Shown here: positions 1-5,050 of the stretch, in pieces
Position numbering within the stretch: position 1 is the first letter of the stretch
Layout of the letters: each line of letters begins with the position of its first letter
Origin: Hyphomicrobiales bacterium
GTDB lineage: Bacteria; Pseudomonadota; Alphaproteobacteria; Rhizobiales; Aestuariivirgaceae
NCBI GenBank assembly: GCA_027067085.1
Contig: JAMOMM010000529.1
Location: forward strand, 1 to 5,491
Length of the DNA: 5,491 nucleotides
Reading direction: 5' to 3'
The notes under the pieces: generated by a model
What the model was told of the DNA's origin: nothing
What the model saw: the letters and a program-made list of their open reading frames with translations, nothing else
Databases searched by the model: none
Made by a program: the position numbers and the translations under genes

Positions 1-706
1 CTTGATCATCAGACAAACTGAGCAACAATTCCCAACCGTTTGAACCTAATTTACTGGCTAAGTCTGAATGATCATTTTGATCACAAAAATTCGAAGGGAG
101 ATTATTGGGATTTATATTTAGGGAGGTAGGGTGTGGTGTATGTTGTATATATGTACGCGAATTGAATACACTTTGCCCCTCTTTTACCCCCCTTCCTGTA
201 CTTAAATTACGTACACCCGTATTCAAATCGCTTACGCTTTCTGCTTTAGGTGTGCTCAAATCGCGGTTTTGGTGTACCGCTGGAGGCACGGGATTTTGTT
301 TTTGACTCTTTGATTTAAAGCGCTTGTAAAGCTGGCTTGGACTCTTGTTACCCATTGGAAAATCAGTTAATTCCCATGCGGTCGCAACCCCATTGCCCAC
401 TATGCCTAAGGTGCCGTTTTTACGTGCAACAATAAAGCCTTTTGCCGTTAAATCTTTGAGTGCTCTATGAGCTGTGCTTGGGGCGCATTTCAAAATAGTA
501 GCCCCAAAACGGGCCGACATATTTATATCGCCGTTGTTGTGCTTATTCCATAAAGTACGCATGTAAATGAGTAATAGGCGGGCATAGGGGCTTAATGATA
601 ACCACGCATCACCTTTCATATAACCTCGCGATATTTGGGTAAATCGTTCATCTGGGTGCATGATTTCTTTGTAGGGCTTTTGGTATTTCTTTTTGCTTTT
701 AGCCAT
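1..706 (-). CDS. Winged-helix DNA-binding protein of plasmid/phage type (C-terminus beyond window)
   Basis: The reading frame is open from an ATG at 706 to the left edge: 235 complete codons, no stop. Residues 1-15 are very basic (MAKSKKKYQK start). Residues 34-115 look like a winged helix-turn-helix domain: a WLSLSPYARLLLIYM helix, the NKHNNGDINMS turn, a likely recognition helix around PSTAHRALKDLTAKGFI (76-92), and a closing strand ending in TAWELTDFP. This pattern is typical of helix-turn-helix proteins encoded on alphaproteobacterial plasmids and integrated elements, where they are suspected replication or regulatory proteins. From about 120 the chain is Ser/Asn/Pro-rich and probably disordered, with loosely repeated R-[DN]-L-S-T motifs. 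An in-frame TGA lies upstream, so this ATG is the first possible one. It overlaps the end of the small ORF before it by 8 bases, suggesting coupled translation; the Shine-Dalgarno signal is weak (AGGGG, about 10 bases upstream). Whether it initiates replication cannot be told from the sequence. Confidence 0.75.
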   Translation of the reverse strand, partial: MAKSKKKYQKPYKEIMHPDERFTQISRGYMKGDAWLSLSPYARLLLIYMRTLWNKHNNGDINMSARFGATILKCAPSTAHRALKDLTAKGFIVARKNGTLGIVGNGVATAWELTDFPMGNKSPSQLYKRFKSKSQKQNPVPPAVHQNRDLSTPKAESVSDLNTGVRNLSTGRGVKEGQSVFNSRTYIQHTPHPTSLNINPNNLPSNFCDQNDHSDLASKLGSNGWELLLSLSDDQ

Positions 707-872
707 CGTTGCGCGCCCCTGTCACAATTGTAATTGAATGCGATTTATTGCTAAAAAATTTTAATCGAATTAGCGTTTGAGCAAACAATGGGTTGCAGGC
801 GATAACGTGCCCGTTCTTAGATTTAGATCCTGATTGTTTGTTGTGTTTTGGTTTGGTAGCCAATACAGTCAT
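699..872 (-). CDS. Small basic protein, 57 residues, unknown function
   Basis: An ATG at 872 opens a 57-codon frame that ends in TAA at 699-701, inside the start of the winged-helix gene; the two genes share 8 bases (ATGGCTAA). Such an overlap is common between co-translated genes and is the best reason to think this ORF is real. The first half is rich in Lys, His and Ser (KPKHNKQSGSKSKNGH at residues 7-22), followed by VIACNPLFAQ. The second half ends in ITIVTGARNDG. There is no signal peptide or membrane helix. Only a weak purine stretch (AGAAAG) lies about 10 bases before the ATG, and an in-frame stop lies further upstream. I do not recognise the family. The basic composition would fit nucleic-acid binding, but that is a guess. 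Confidence 0.5.
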   Translation of the reverse strand: MTVLATKPKHNKQSGSKSKNGHVIACNPLFAQTLIRLKFFSNKSHSITIVTGARNDG

Positions 873-924
873 GGTATTAGTTCTTTCTATGAGAATTGAT
901 CAAAGCCAGTTGAAAGCTTTATTC

Positions 925-957
925 GCCCTGAACCGTCACAAGTTCAGGGCTTTTTAT
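925..957 (+). terminator. Intrinsic terminator facing against the annotated genes
   Basis: A perfect 9-base-pair stem (GCCCTGAAC at 925-933 with GTTCAGGGC at 942-950, 8-base loop) is followed directly by TTTTTATT on the plus strand. On the minus strand the same hairpin is followed by GAATAAAG, with no T-run, so it should work for plus-strand transcription only. No plausible plus-strand gene precedes it. It lies between the stop of the AlpA-family gene and the start of the 57-residue ORF. Confidence 0.65.
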
Positions 958-977
958 TGTTGTGAAGCAAGCGCGGG

Positions 978-1178
978 TTAAAACTCCACACCTTCAAGCC
1001 TCGAAGCACACCAGTCATCAATCATTTTTCGCGGGTAACCCATACGCCCTTTTGACAAGTGAACTGGGTTAGGAAATGTACCGTTGCGACGCATACGCCA
1101 ACGCGTGGCGCGGGACAAGCTGGTTACAATATCAAGCTGTTTATCTGAATAGAACGCAATTTCTGGGTTTGAGAACAT
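978..1178 (-). CDS. AlpA-family DNA-binding protein (excisionase/regulator type)
   Basis: This 66-residue protein matches the AlpA (CP4-57 regulatory) pattern in full: YSDKQLDIVTSLSRATRWRM forms the MerR-like helix-turn-helix (about 10-29), followed by the hallmark R-N-G-x-F-P-N-P-V-x-L-S stretch (31-42), R-M-G-Y-P (45-49) and a last helix with DDWCASR (54-60). AlpA proteins bind DNA as small excisionases or activators of integrase genes in prophages, satellites and islands. The length is typical of the family. The ATG at 1178 is supported by an AGGA Shine-Dalgarno sequence at 1188-1191, nine bases upstream. The gene is the first of a same-strand series with the 57-residue ORF and the winged-helix gene. 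The neighbouring integrase one would expect is not in the window. One short palindrome upstream could be an operator (see 1243-1256). Confidence 0.88.
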   Translation of the reverse strand: MFSNPEIAFYSDKQLDIVTSLSRATRWRMRRNGTFPNPVHLSKGRMGYPRKMIDDWCASRLEGVEF

Positions 1179-1242
1179 GTATAAAAATCCTGTTTAGTTT
1201 CTTGTTTTGTTCAACCTTTAGATTCGCCAATACGACCTGCCT

Positions 1243-1256
1243 ATTGCCTAAGCAAT
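1243..1256. promoter_or_regulatory. Short palindrome upstream of the AlpA-family gene
   Basis: ATTGC and GCAAT arms flank a 4-base centre (CTAA), 65 bases upstream of the AlpA-family start codon. The position is suitable for an operator controlling that gene, and small DNA-binding proteins of this sort often regulate themselves. Five-base arms can arise by chance, so this is only a candidate. Confidence 0.25.
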
Positions 1257-1570
1257 AATAACACCGTCGTTTTTACCCTGTTTTATATATGATCAATTCA
1301 CTACACGCCCGCGTCTACGCGCTGGTCTATTTGTAGAGACTCTTAAAGCGTTCTCACGCCTTAGCTGCGTTAAAAATTAATATTTATTTCGACTTCGCCA
1401 TACCTTTGATATTCAAGAATCTAAATAAGACGGTCTGAAAACGCAAGACTCAGACTGCAACAAAATTCATGGATGCACGAATTGTGGAAAACTATCGCAA
1501 ATAGATACGGAATTTGGCTCATTGACGAATTTACTTGAACTTATCGTATTCGCCCCATACAGGCAAAAAC

Positions 1571-1599
1571 TGTAGCCAAATGTGACCACTGTGTGACCA
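1571..1599 (+). repeat. TGTGACCA direct repeats near the attachment region
   Basis: TGTGACCA occurs exactly at 1581-1588 and 1592-1599, and a variant TGTAGCCA lies at 1571-1578. The starts are 10 and 11 bases apart, about one helical turn, so a protein would meet all three on the same face of the DNA. They lie 48-76 bases from the tRNA 3' end, in the range used by arm-type integrase or excisionase binding sites. The TGTGAC core also occurs twice on the other strand within the element (721-726, 935-940). Confidence 0.45.
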
Positions 1600-1604
1600 A
1601 GTAA

Positions 1605-1631
1605 ACAAAACAAAAAGTAGCTAATAAGCTA
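1605..1631 (-). terminator. Weak intrinsic terminator after tRNA-Pro
   Basis: Read on the minus strand, TAGCT-TATT-AGCTA (1631-1618) forms a 5-base-pair hairpin followed by CTTTTTGTTTTG. It starts 16 bases after the tRNA CCA end, a sensible place to end the tRNA transcript. The stem is short and AT-rich, so efficiency is uncertain. If the region left of the tRNA is imported, the element brought this terminator with it. Confidence 0.4.
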
Positions 1632-1642
1632 AGTCATTGATT
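1630..1642 (-). promoter_or_regulatory. IHF consensus match next to the tRNA 3' end
   Basis: The minus strand reads AATCAATGACTTA, an exact match to the Escherichia coli IHF consensus WATCAANNNNTTR. It ends 4 bases from the last base of the tRNA CCA (1647). IHF sites close to the crossover core are a standard part of phage-type attachment sites, where bending brings arm-bound integrase to the core. The consensus was defined in enterobacteria and the local sequence is AT-rich, so chance matches are possible. Confidence 0.45.
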
Positions 1643-1646
1643 TTAT

Positions 1647-1723
1647 TGGTCGGAGCGAGAGGATTCGAACCTCCGACCCCTACACCCCCAGTGTAGTGCG
1701 CTACCGGGCTGCGCTACGCTCCG
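1647..1723 (-). tRNA. tRNA-Pro (anticodon GGG), CCA encoded
   Basis: A 77-base cloverleaf reads on the minus strand. The acceptor arms CGGAGCG and CGCTCCG pair perfectly, followed by A73 and an encoded CCA (1649-1647). The D stem is GCGC/GCGC around AGCCCGGTA, the anticodon stem is CTACA/TGTAG with loop CTGGGGG (anticodon GGG, reading CCC), and the T arm is GGAGG-TTCGAAT-CCTCT with one G-U pair. It follows the MerR-type gene by 83 bases, as often seen in alphaproteobacteria. The gene is complete, so if the neighbouring element used its 3' end as attachment site, integration restored the tRNA sequence. No second copy of the 3' end is visible in the window. Confidence 0.96.
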
Positions 1724-1806
1724 ACTTTGTTTTGGTGAGGCGCGTTTTATCGCCTTCATCGTCCCAGTACGAGCCGTATATCATTTTGAATGTGGAATAA
1801 AAAGCT

Positions 1807-2316
1807 TTAAGTTTTCTTTTCGCCAGTCAATATGCGCTTGGCGGCTGACAAATCAGCATAGGCTAGTTTTAGCTCTTCTTTTTGTACGTCAGTCAGGCCA
1901 GCAATCACGCCCGCAGGTTGTACGCTCGATGCATCTTGGTCATTTACTTTTGGTGGATTAGAACGCGAAACCGTTGGCTTAGCTGACGTTAGTTTCCCCG
2001 TGATTGTGTGGTCCGATGCAGGTTCACTATCGCCGTGATGTTCTTGGCCCCTGCCGATGTCGGCAAGGTGAGAGACACCGCGTTCTTTGATAATGCGTTG
2101 CACGCCTTTAATCGTATAGCCTTTGCCATACAATAACGCGCGAATACCTTTGAGCAAATCAACATCATTGACGCGATAATAGCGCCGTCCACCGCCGCGT
2201 TTCATCGGCCGGATTTGTGAAAATCTAGTTTCCCAAAATCGTAATACATGTTGAGGCACATCAAGCTCTTCAGCCACTTCGCTGATGGTTCGAAATGCGT
2301 CCGCCGCCTTTTCCAA
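1807..2316 (-). CDS. MerR-family transcriptional regulator (ihfA-linked type)
   Basis: The 169-residue protein begins with a MerR helix-turn-helix (FRTISEVAEELDVPQHVLRF, residues 8-27), then FWETRF and a wing with KRGGGRRYYR (39-48), and helices DVDLLKGIRALLYGKGYTIK and GVQRIIKERG (51-80). The middle (about 88-140) is polar, rich in Ser, Pro, His and Asp, probably a flexible linker, and a predicted helix (TDVQKEELKLAYADLSAAKR, 142-161) ends the chain. There is no cysteine, so it is not a thiol- or metal-coordinating MerR sensor of the usual kind. This subtype sits beside ihfA in many alphaproteobacteria; its target and signal are not known to me. The start is TTG at 2316: TAA precedes it directly in frame, and a GGAG sequence lies 9 bases upstream. 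A later GTG would cut into the DNA-binding domain. Confidence 0.9.
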   Translation of the reverse strand: MEKAADAFRTISEVAEELDVPQHVLRFWETRFSQIRPMKRGGGRRYYRVNDVDLLKGIRALLYGKGYTIKGVQRIIKERGVSHLADIGRGQEHHGDSEPASDHTITGKLTSAKPTVSRSNPPKVNDQDASSVQPAGVIAGLTDVQKEELKLAYADLSAAKRILTGEKKT

Positions 2317-2325
2317 TTATTTTAA

Positions 2326-2329
2326 CTCC
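2326..2329 (-). promoter_or_regulatory. Ribosome binding site fixing the TTG start of the MerR-type gene
   Basis: GGAG on the minus strand lies 9 bases before the TTG at 2316. With an in-frame stop immediately upstream of that TTG and no ATG near the start of the conserved domain, this site decides the start. Confidence 0.6.
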
Positions 2330-2334
2330 GCGCC

Positions 2335-2389
2335 GTTTGGGCAACTGGCCCACTTATAAAGTATTTCTGCTTCGCAATGAAGCCCAAAC
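2335..2389. repeat. Nested inverted repeats in the leader of the MerR-type gene
   Basis: GTTTGGGC (2335-2342) and GCCCAAAC (2382-2389) form a perfect 8-base inverted repeat with 39 bases between. Inside lie two small hairpins: GGGC-aactg-GCCC (2339-2351), which shares its left arm with the long repeat, and GCTTC-gcaat-GAAGC (2369-2383), which overlaps its right arm. The pairings therefore compete. A TATAAG box for minus-strand transcription (2353-2358) lies between the arms. The structure is 19 bases from the start codon. It could be an operator dyad or alternative mRNA folds; the sequence does not decide. Confidence 0.4.
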
Positions 2390-2490
2390 ACCTACTAAGG
2401 AAATTGATATTGTTGCGTTTCATATTGTGTTTGCGGTTCAAACAAAACATGAAGCGCTCTAGGGAAATTCGTTATACAACTGACAAACAG

Positions 2491-2799
2491 TTATTCGCCT
2501 TCGGTATCTTCACCGTTCACCTTGGCTTTCATCTGGTGACTGGGTCTAAATACCAGTACTCTGCGAGGTTCAATTGGAACTTCTTCGCCAGTTTTTGGAT
2601 TACGACCAATGCGCAATGATTTCTGACGAACCATAAAGGTGCCAAAGGATGATAACTTAACATTTTCTCCAGCGACAAGTGCATCAGAAATCAAATCCAA
2701 AGTGGTTTTGACCAACTCAGATGATTCCGTACGTGACAGCCCAACACTACGGTGAACTGCTTCGCTTAAATCTGCTCTTGTTAATGTTTTACCAGTCAT
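2491..2799 (-). CDS. ihfA: Integration host factor subunit alpha
   Basis: IHF alpha pairs with IHF beta to bind and sharply bend DNA, serving in nucleoid structure, transcription, replication and phage-type recombination. The 102-residue protein covers the whole HU/IHF fold: LTRADLSEAV at the N-terminus (6-15), the helical dimer region with VKLSSFGTF (48-56), and the beta-arm signature GRNPKTGE (65-72), whose Pro68 is the residue that intercalates in DNA, followed by RRVLVFRPS (79-87). SSFGTF and IEPRRVLVFRPS fit IHF alpha better than HU. The frame extends upstream to a TTG at 2829, but the ATG at 2799 is preferred: it has AGGG 7 bases upstream, matches the usual family start, and lies downstream of a promoter whose -10 box touches the TTG. 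The acidic tail (NGEDTEGE) is variable in the family. Confidence 0.95.
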   Translation of the reverse strand: MTGKTLTRADLSEAVHRSVGLSRTESSELVKTTLDLISDALVAGENVKLSSFGTFMVRQKSLRIGRNPKTGEEVPIEPRRVLVFRPSHQMKAKVNGEDTEGE

Positions 2800-2829
2800 T
2801 CCTATGCCCTGCCCAGCTGAATTGCGCAA

Positions 2830-2858
2830 AGGATATGGCTAAAAGCACATGAAGTCAA
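2830..2858 (-). promoter_or_regulatory. Sigma70-type promoter for ihfA
   Basis: On the minus strand TTGACT (2858-2853) and TATCCT (2835-2830) are separated by exactly 17 bases, close to the TTGACA/TATAAT consensus. Transcription would begin near 2823, giving a leader of roughly 24 bases before the ATG at 2799. It lies in the 102-base fabH-ihfA gap, so ihfA can be expressed separately from plsX-fabH. Confidence 0.6.
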
Positions 2859-2901
2859 GGACTTAGCGCCGCAGACTTGCGAAACAAGTAAAATAGCACT
2901 C

Positions 2902-3891
2902 TTACCAACGCAAAAGCACCGCCCCCCACGTAAAACCACCGCCCATCGCTTCAAGAAGAACAACGTCGTCTTTTTTGATTCGGCCATCTTTCACCGCAAC
3001 ATCAAGCGCGAGCGGAACCGAGGCCGCCGAAGTGTTTCCGTGCTTGTCGACAGTAACCACAACTTGCTCTGGTGTTAGTTTCAATTTTTTTGCGGCGCCG
3101 TCCAAAATCCGCTTGTTTGCCTGGTGCGGCACAAACCAATTAACTTGCGAAATTGGCATGTCGGCAATTTCCAGCGTTTCCAAAACAACCGAGCTAATAT
3201 TCTTTACCGCATGCTTGAATACTTCTGGTCCTTGCATCCGCAAATAGCCAACGGTTTGTGTTGAGGACACGCCGCCGTCGACAAAAAGTTTATCATAATG
3301 TCGGCCATCAGATCGCAACTTAGAGGCCAAAATCCCGCGATCATCATTGGTGCCTTGGCCTTGTTCTGCGCCAAGCACCACAGCCCCTGCCCCATCGCCA
3401 AACAACACACAAGTTGCGCGGTCTTTCCAGTCTAAAATGCGTGAGAAAGTCTCGGCACCTATGACCAAGGCTTTTTGTGCCTGACCACACTTAATGAGTG
3501 CATCGGCGGTGGTCATTGCAAAAACAAAGCCTGAGCATACGGCCTGAACATCAAAGGCGGCACCATGATTTATGCCTAGTGCTGCTTGTACTTTTGTCGC
3601 TGTAGCGGGAAACGTGTTGTCAGGTGTTGAGGTTGCGAGCACGATCAAATCAATTTCTTGCGCGTCGATGCCAGCGTCTGCCAACGCACGTTTTGCCGCG
3701 TGCAGCGCTAAGTCTGAGGTCAATTCCCCGTCAGCTGCAATATGTCGTTGATGAATGCCACTTCGTTCGCGGATCCATTCATCAGATGTATCAACAATTT
3801 TGGCTAAATCATCATTCGTTACGATTTTTTCAGGGAGATACGAGCCGATTCCTAATACAACAGAACGGATGGTGCTATTTGGTGTCGTCAT
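2902..3891 (-). CDS. fabH: 3-oxoacyl-[acyl-carrier-protein] synthase III (KAS III)
   Basis: FabH condenses acetyl-CoA (or another short acyl-CoA) with malonyl-ACP, the first condensation of type II fatty acid synthesis in the cytoplasm. The 329-residue protein has the usual length and all three catalytic residues: Cys119 in AVCSGF, His256 in VPHQAN and Asn286 in HGNTSAAS. Other family marks are SDEWIRERSGI (36-46), a glycine-rich FGDGAGAVVLG (164-174), and the C-terminal EAMGGGFTWGAVLLRW (314-329). The ATG at 3891 lies 5 bases after the plsX stop, and no clear Shine-Dalgarno sequence precedes it, so translation is probably coupled to plsX. The plsX-fabH pair is widespread in bacteria. Confidence 0.97.
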   Translation of the reverse strand: MTTPNSTIRSVVLGIGSYLPEKIVTNDDLAKIVDTSDEWIRERSGIHQRHIAADGELTSDLALHAAKRALADAGIDAQEIDLIVLATSTPDNTFPATATKVQAALGINHGAAFDVQAVCSGFVFAMTTADALIKCGQAQKALVIGAETFSRILDWKDRATCVLFGDGAGAVVLGAEQGQGTNDDRGILASKLRSDGRHYDKLFVDGGVSSTQTVGYLRMQGPEVFKHAVKNISSVVLETLEIADMPISQVNWFVPHQANKRILDGAAKKLKLTPEQVVVTVDKHGNTSAASVPLALDVAVKDGRIKKDDVVLLEAMGGGFTWGAVLLRW

Positions 3892-3896
3892 TTGAA

Positions 3897-4934
3897 CTAT
3901 TTTTCTTGTTTTTCAGCAGGTTGGAGATGTTCAACATCAGCTGCAATTGCTTCGAGTAGGCCGTTAGATACCATGTTTGTGGCAAGATTTACAGCGCTTG
4001 CAAACCCGCGCGCTTCTGCCCCACCATGGCTCTTTACAACAATGCCATTTAGGCCCAACAGAACCCCGCCATTATTATTGTTTGGGTCAAGTTTTTCGCG
4101 AACGGCTTGAAATGCCCCGCGTGCAAAAAGATACCCAAGTTTGCTCATCCATGTGCTGCCAAGTGCGTCTTTTAAGAATTTCCCGAATTGTCGAGCCGTG
4201 CCTTCTGCCGTTTTGAGGGCAATATTTCCAGTAAAACCTTCGGTCACAATAACATCAACTGTGCCGCGACTAATATCGTCTCCCTCGACAAACCCGCAAT
4301 ATTCAATCGGCAAGCTAGATTCGCGCAAAAGGCGAGCGGCTTCTTTTACTTCATCAAGACCTTTGACTTCTTCAACGCCAACATTCAGTAAGCCAACGGT
4401 CGGGCGTTTAAGGCCAAATACACATCTGGCCATCGCTTCGCCCATAACAGCAAATGTAACCAAATGATGGGCAACCGCTCCGATGTTTGCTCCCACATCA
4501 AGCACTATTGAATGGCCCCGTGTTGTCGGCCAAATTGCAGCCATAGCAGGGCGCGGTAGCATCGGCATTGATTTGAGCAATATTTTAGACATCACCATTA
4601 ACGCGCCAGTGTTACCTGCCGAAATGATTGCGCTTGCTTCACCCTTTTTAACCGCCTGAATGGCCATCCACATGCTCGCCCCGCGCCGCCCACGACGCAA
4701 AGCTGCCGATGGTTTTTCATCCATCGTGATCGCTATGTCTGTATGAAACAAGGTCGTGGCTTTGTTTAATTCTGGGTGAGAATCAAGCAATGGTTGGATT
4801 TTTGCTTTATCACCATACAGCAACACTTCAAGCGCAGGTTCTCGCTCTAACGCGATAGCAAGGCCAGGTACAATGACTTCAGGACCGAAGTCGCCGCCCA
4901 TACCATCAACGGCAATTTTCAACTGAGTAGACAT
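3897..4934 (-). CDS. plsX: Phosphate acyltransferase PlsX
   Basis: PlsX converts acyl-ACP and phosphate into acyl-phosphate, which PlsY uses to acylate glycerol-3-phosphate; it is a soluble, membrane-associated enzyme linking fatty acid and phospholipid synthesis. The 345 residues span the whole family: AVDGMGGDFGPE (8-19), the RRGRRGASMW region (80-89), SAGNTGALM (105-113), VLDVGANIGA (144-153), GLLNVGVEEVKG (181-192), FVEGDDISRG (215-224), TEGFTGNIALKTAEG (231-245) and KSHGGAEARGF (301-311). The ATG at 4934 immediately precedes the conserved start; only a distant GAGGG (12 bases upstream) could serve as Shine-Dalgarno sequence. The 116-base gap to the DUF177 gene (4935-5050) contains no rpmF and no convincing terminator. 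A weak TTGAAT-16-TAATGT pair in the gap might be a promoter, but I would not rely on it. Confidence 0.97.
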   Translation of the reverse strand: MSTQLKIAVDGMGGDFGPEVIVPGLAIALEREPALEVLLYGDKAKIQPLLDSHPELNKATTLFHTDIAITMDEKPSAALRRGRRGASMWMAIQAVKKGEASAIISAGNTGALMVMSKILLKSMPMLPRPAMAAIWPTTRGHSIVLDVGANIGAVAHHLVTFAVMGEAMARCVFGLKRPTVGLLNVGVEEVKGLDEVKEAARLLRESSLPIEYCGFVEGDDISRGTVDVIVTEGFTGNIALKTAEGTARQFGKFLKDALGSTWMSKLGYLFARGAFQAVREKLDPNNNNGGVLLGLNGIVVKSHGGAEARGFASAVNLATNMVSNGLLEAIAADVEHLQPAEKQEK

Positions 4935-5050
4935 TATTTGGAGCTAACCCTCATTAAGCAAACGATTCCCTAATCTGTGACATTAGCGCGAAAATTGCCT
5001 GATTCAAAACTAATACTGCAAGCTGAGAGTGGTTGGACACAAGTTTGATT

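Larger units (their letters stand above)
1..1646. mobile_element. One end of an integrative element at the tRNA-Pro 3' end (partial)
   Basis: The element is inferred from three things seen together. An intact tRNA gene has its 3' end facing this region. An AlpA-family excisionase-type gene is the first gene after it. A plasmid/phage-type winged-helix gene and a small overlapping ORF follow in the same direction. Integrases of the tyrosine family commonly use tRNA 3' ends as attachment sites, and AlpA proteins commonly accompany them. The genes to the right of the tRNA are ordinary core genes. No integrase, transposase, capsid or conjugation gene is visible, and the second attachment site is outside the window, so the type of element (genomic island, phage satellite, prophage remnant) and its length are unknown. 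Confidence 0.6.
1179..1646. other. Gene-free stretch between the AlpA-family gene and tRNA-Pro
   Basis: I see no credible coding frame here and no integrase remnant on either strand. The stretch holds several short repeats: ATTGC-CTAA-GCAAT (1243-1256), a CGCGT-CT-ACGCG dyad (1310-1321), a 6-base inverted repeat GTCTGA/TCAGAC (1433-1455), TACAG-7-CTGTA (1558-1574), two exact TGTGACCA repeats and one degenerate copy (1571-1599), a small terminator and an IHF consensus match next to the tRNA. A TATAAA-like box for minus-strand transcription lies near 1285-1291, without a convincing -35 partner. The make-up fits a combined attachment-site arm and AlpA promoter region; that reading is inference. 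Confidence 0.5.

Noticed and set aside
105..305. Plus-strand frame of 66 codons
   Set aside because: It lies entirely over the minus-strand winged-helix gene, has Cys-rich unlikely content and no ribosome binding site; it is the antisense of a better gene.
793..981. Plus-strand frame of 62 codons with a TTG start
   Set aside because: It runs through the terminator hairpin and overlaps the 57-residue ORF on the other strand; no ribosome binding site and no recognisable protein pattern. The strand may still be transcribed as a non-coding RNA.
1076..1258. Plus-strand frame of 60 codons
   Set aside because: It is antisense to the clearly recognisable AlpA-family gene and shows no family pattern.
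1179..1646. Possible integrase remnant next to the tRNA
   Set aside because: Reading all frames gives only short broken peptides with no tyrosine-recombinase motif.
1989..2192. Minus-strand frame of 67 codons inside the MerR-type gene
   Set aside because: It is a shifted frame of a gene with a well-conserved domain; no independent support.
2478..2492. AACTG/CAGTT hairpin overlapping the ihfA stop as a terminator
   Set aside because: Five-base stem followed by mixed sequence rather than a T-run.
2875..2889. ACTTG/CAAGT hairpin just after fabH as a terminator
   Set aside because: Five-base stem with no T-run on the minus strand; it cannot be supported as an intrinsic terminator.
2975..4467. 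Several plus- and minus-strand frames over fabH and plsX
   Set aside because: All are shadows of two complete, motif-verified genes.
4935..5050. Missing or decayed rpmF between the DUF177 gene and plsX
   Set aside because: The gap has no ribosomal protein L32 remnant, and the lack of rpmF here is usual for alphaproteobacteria, so it is not an anomaly.
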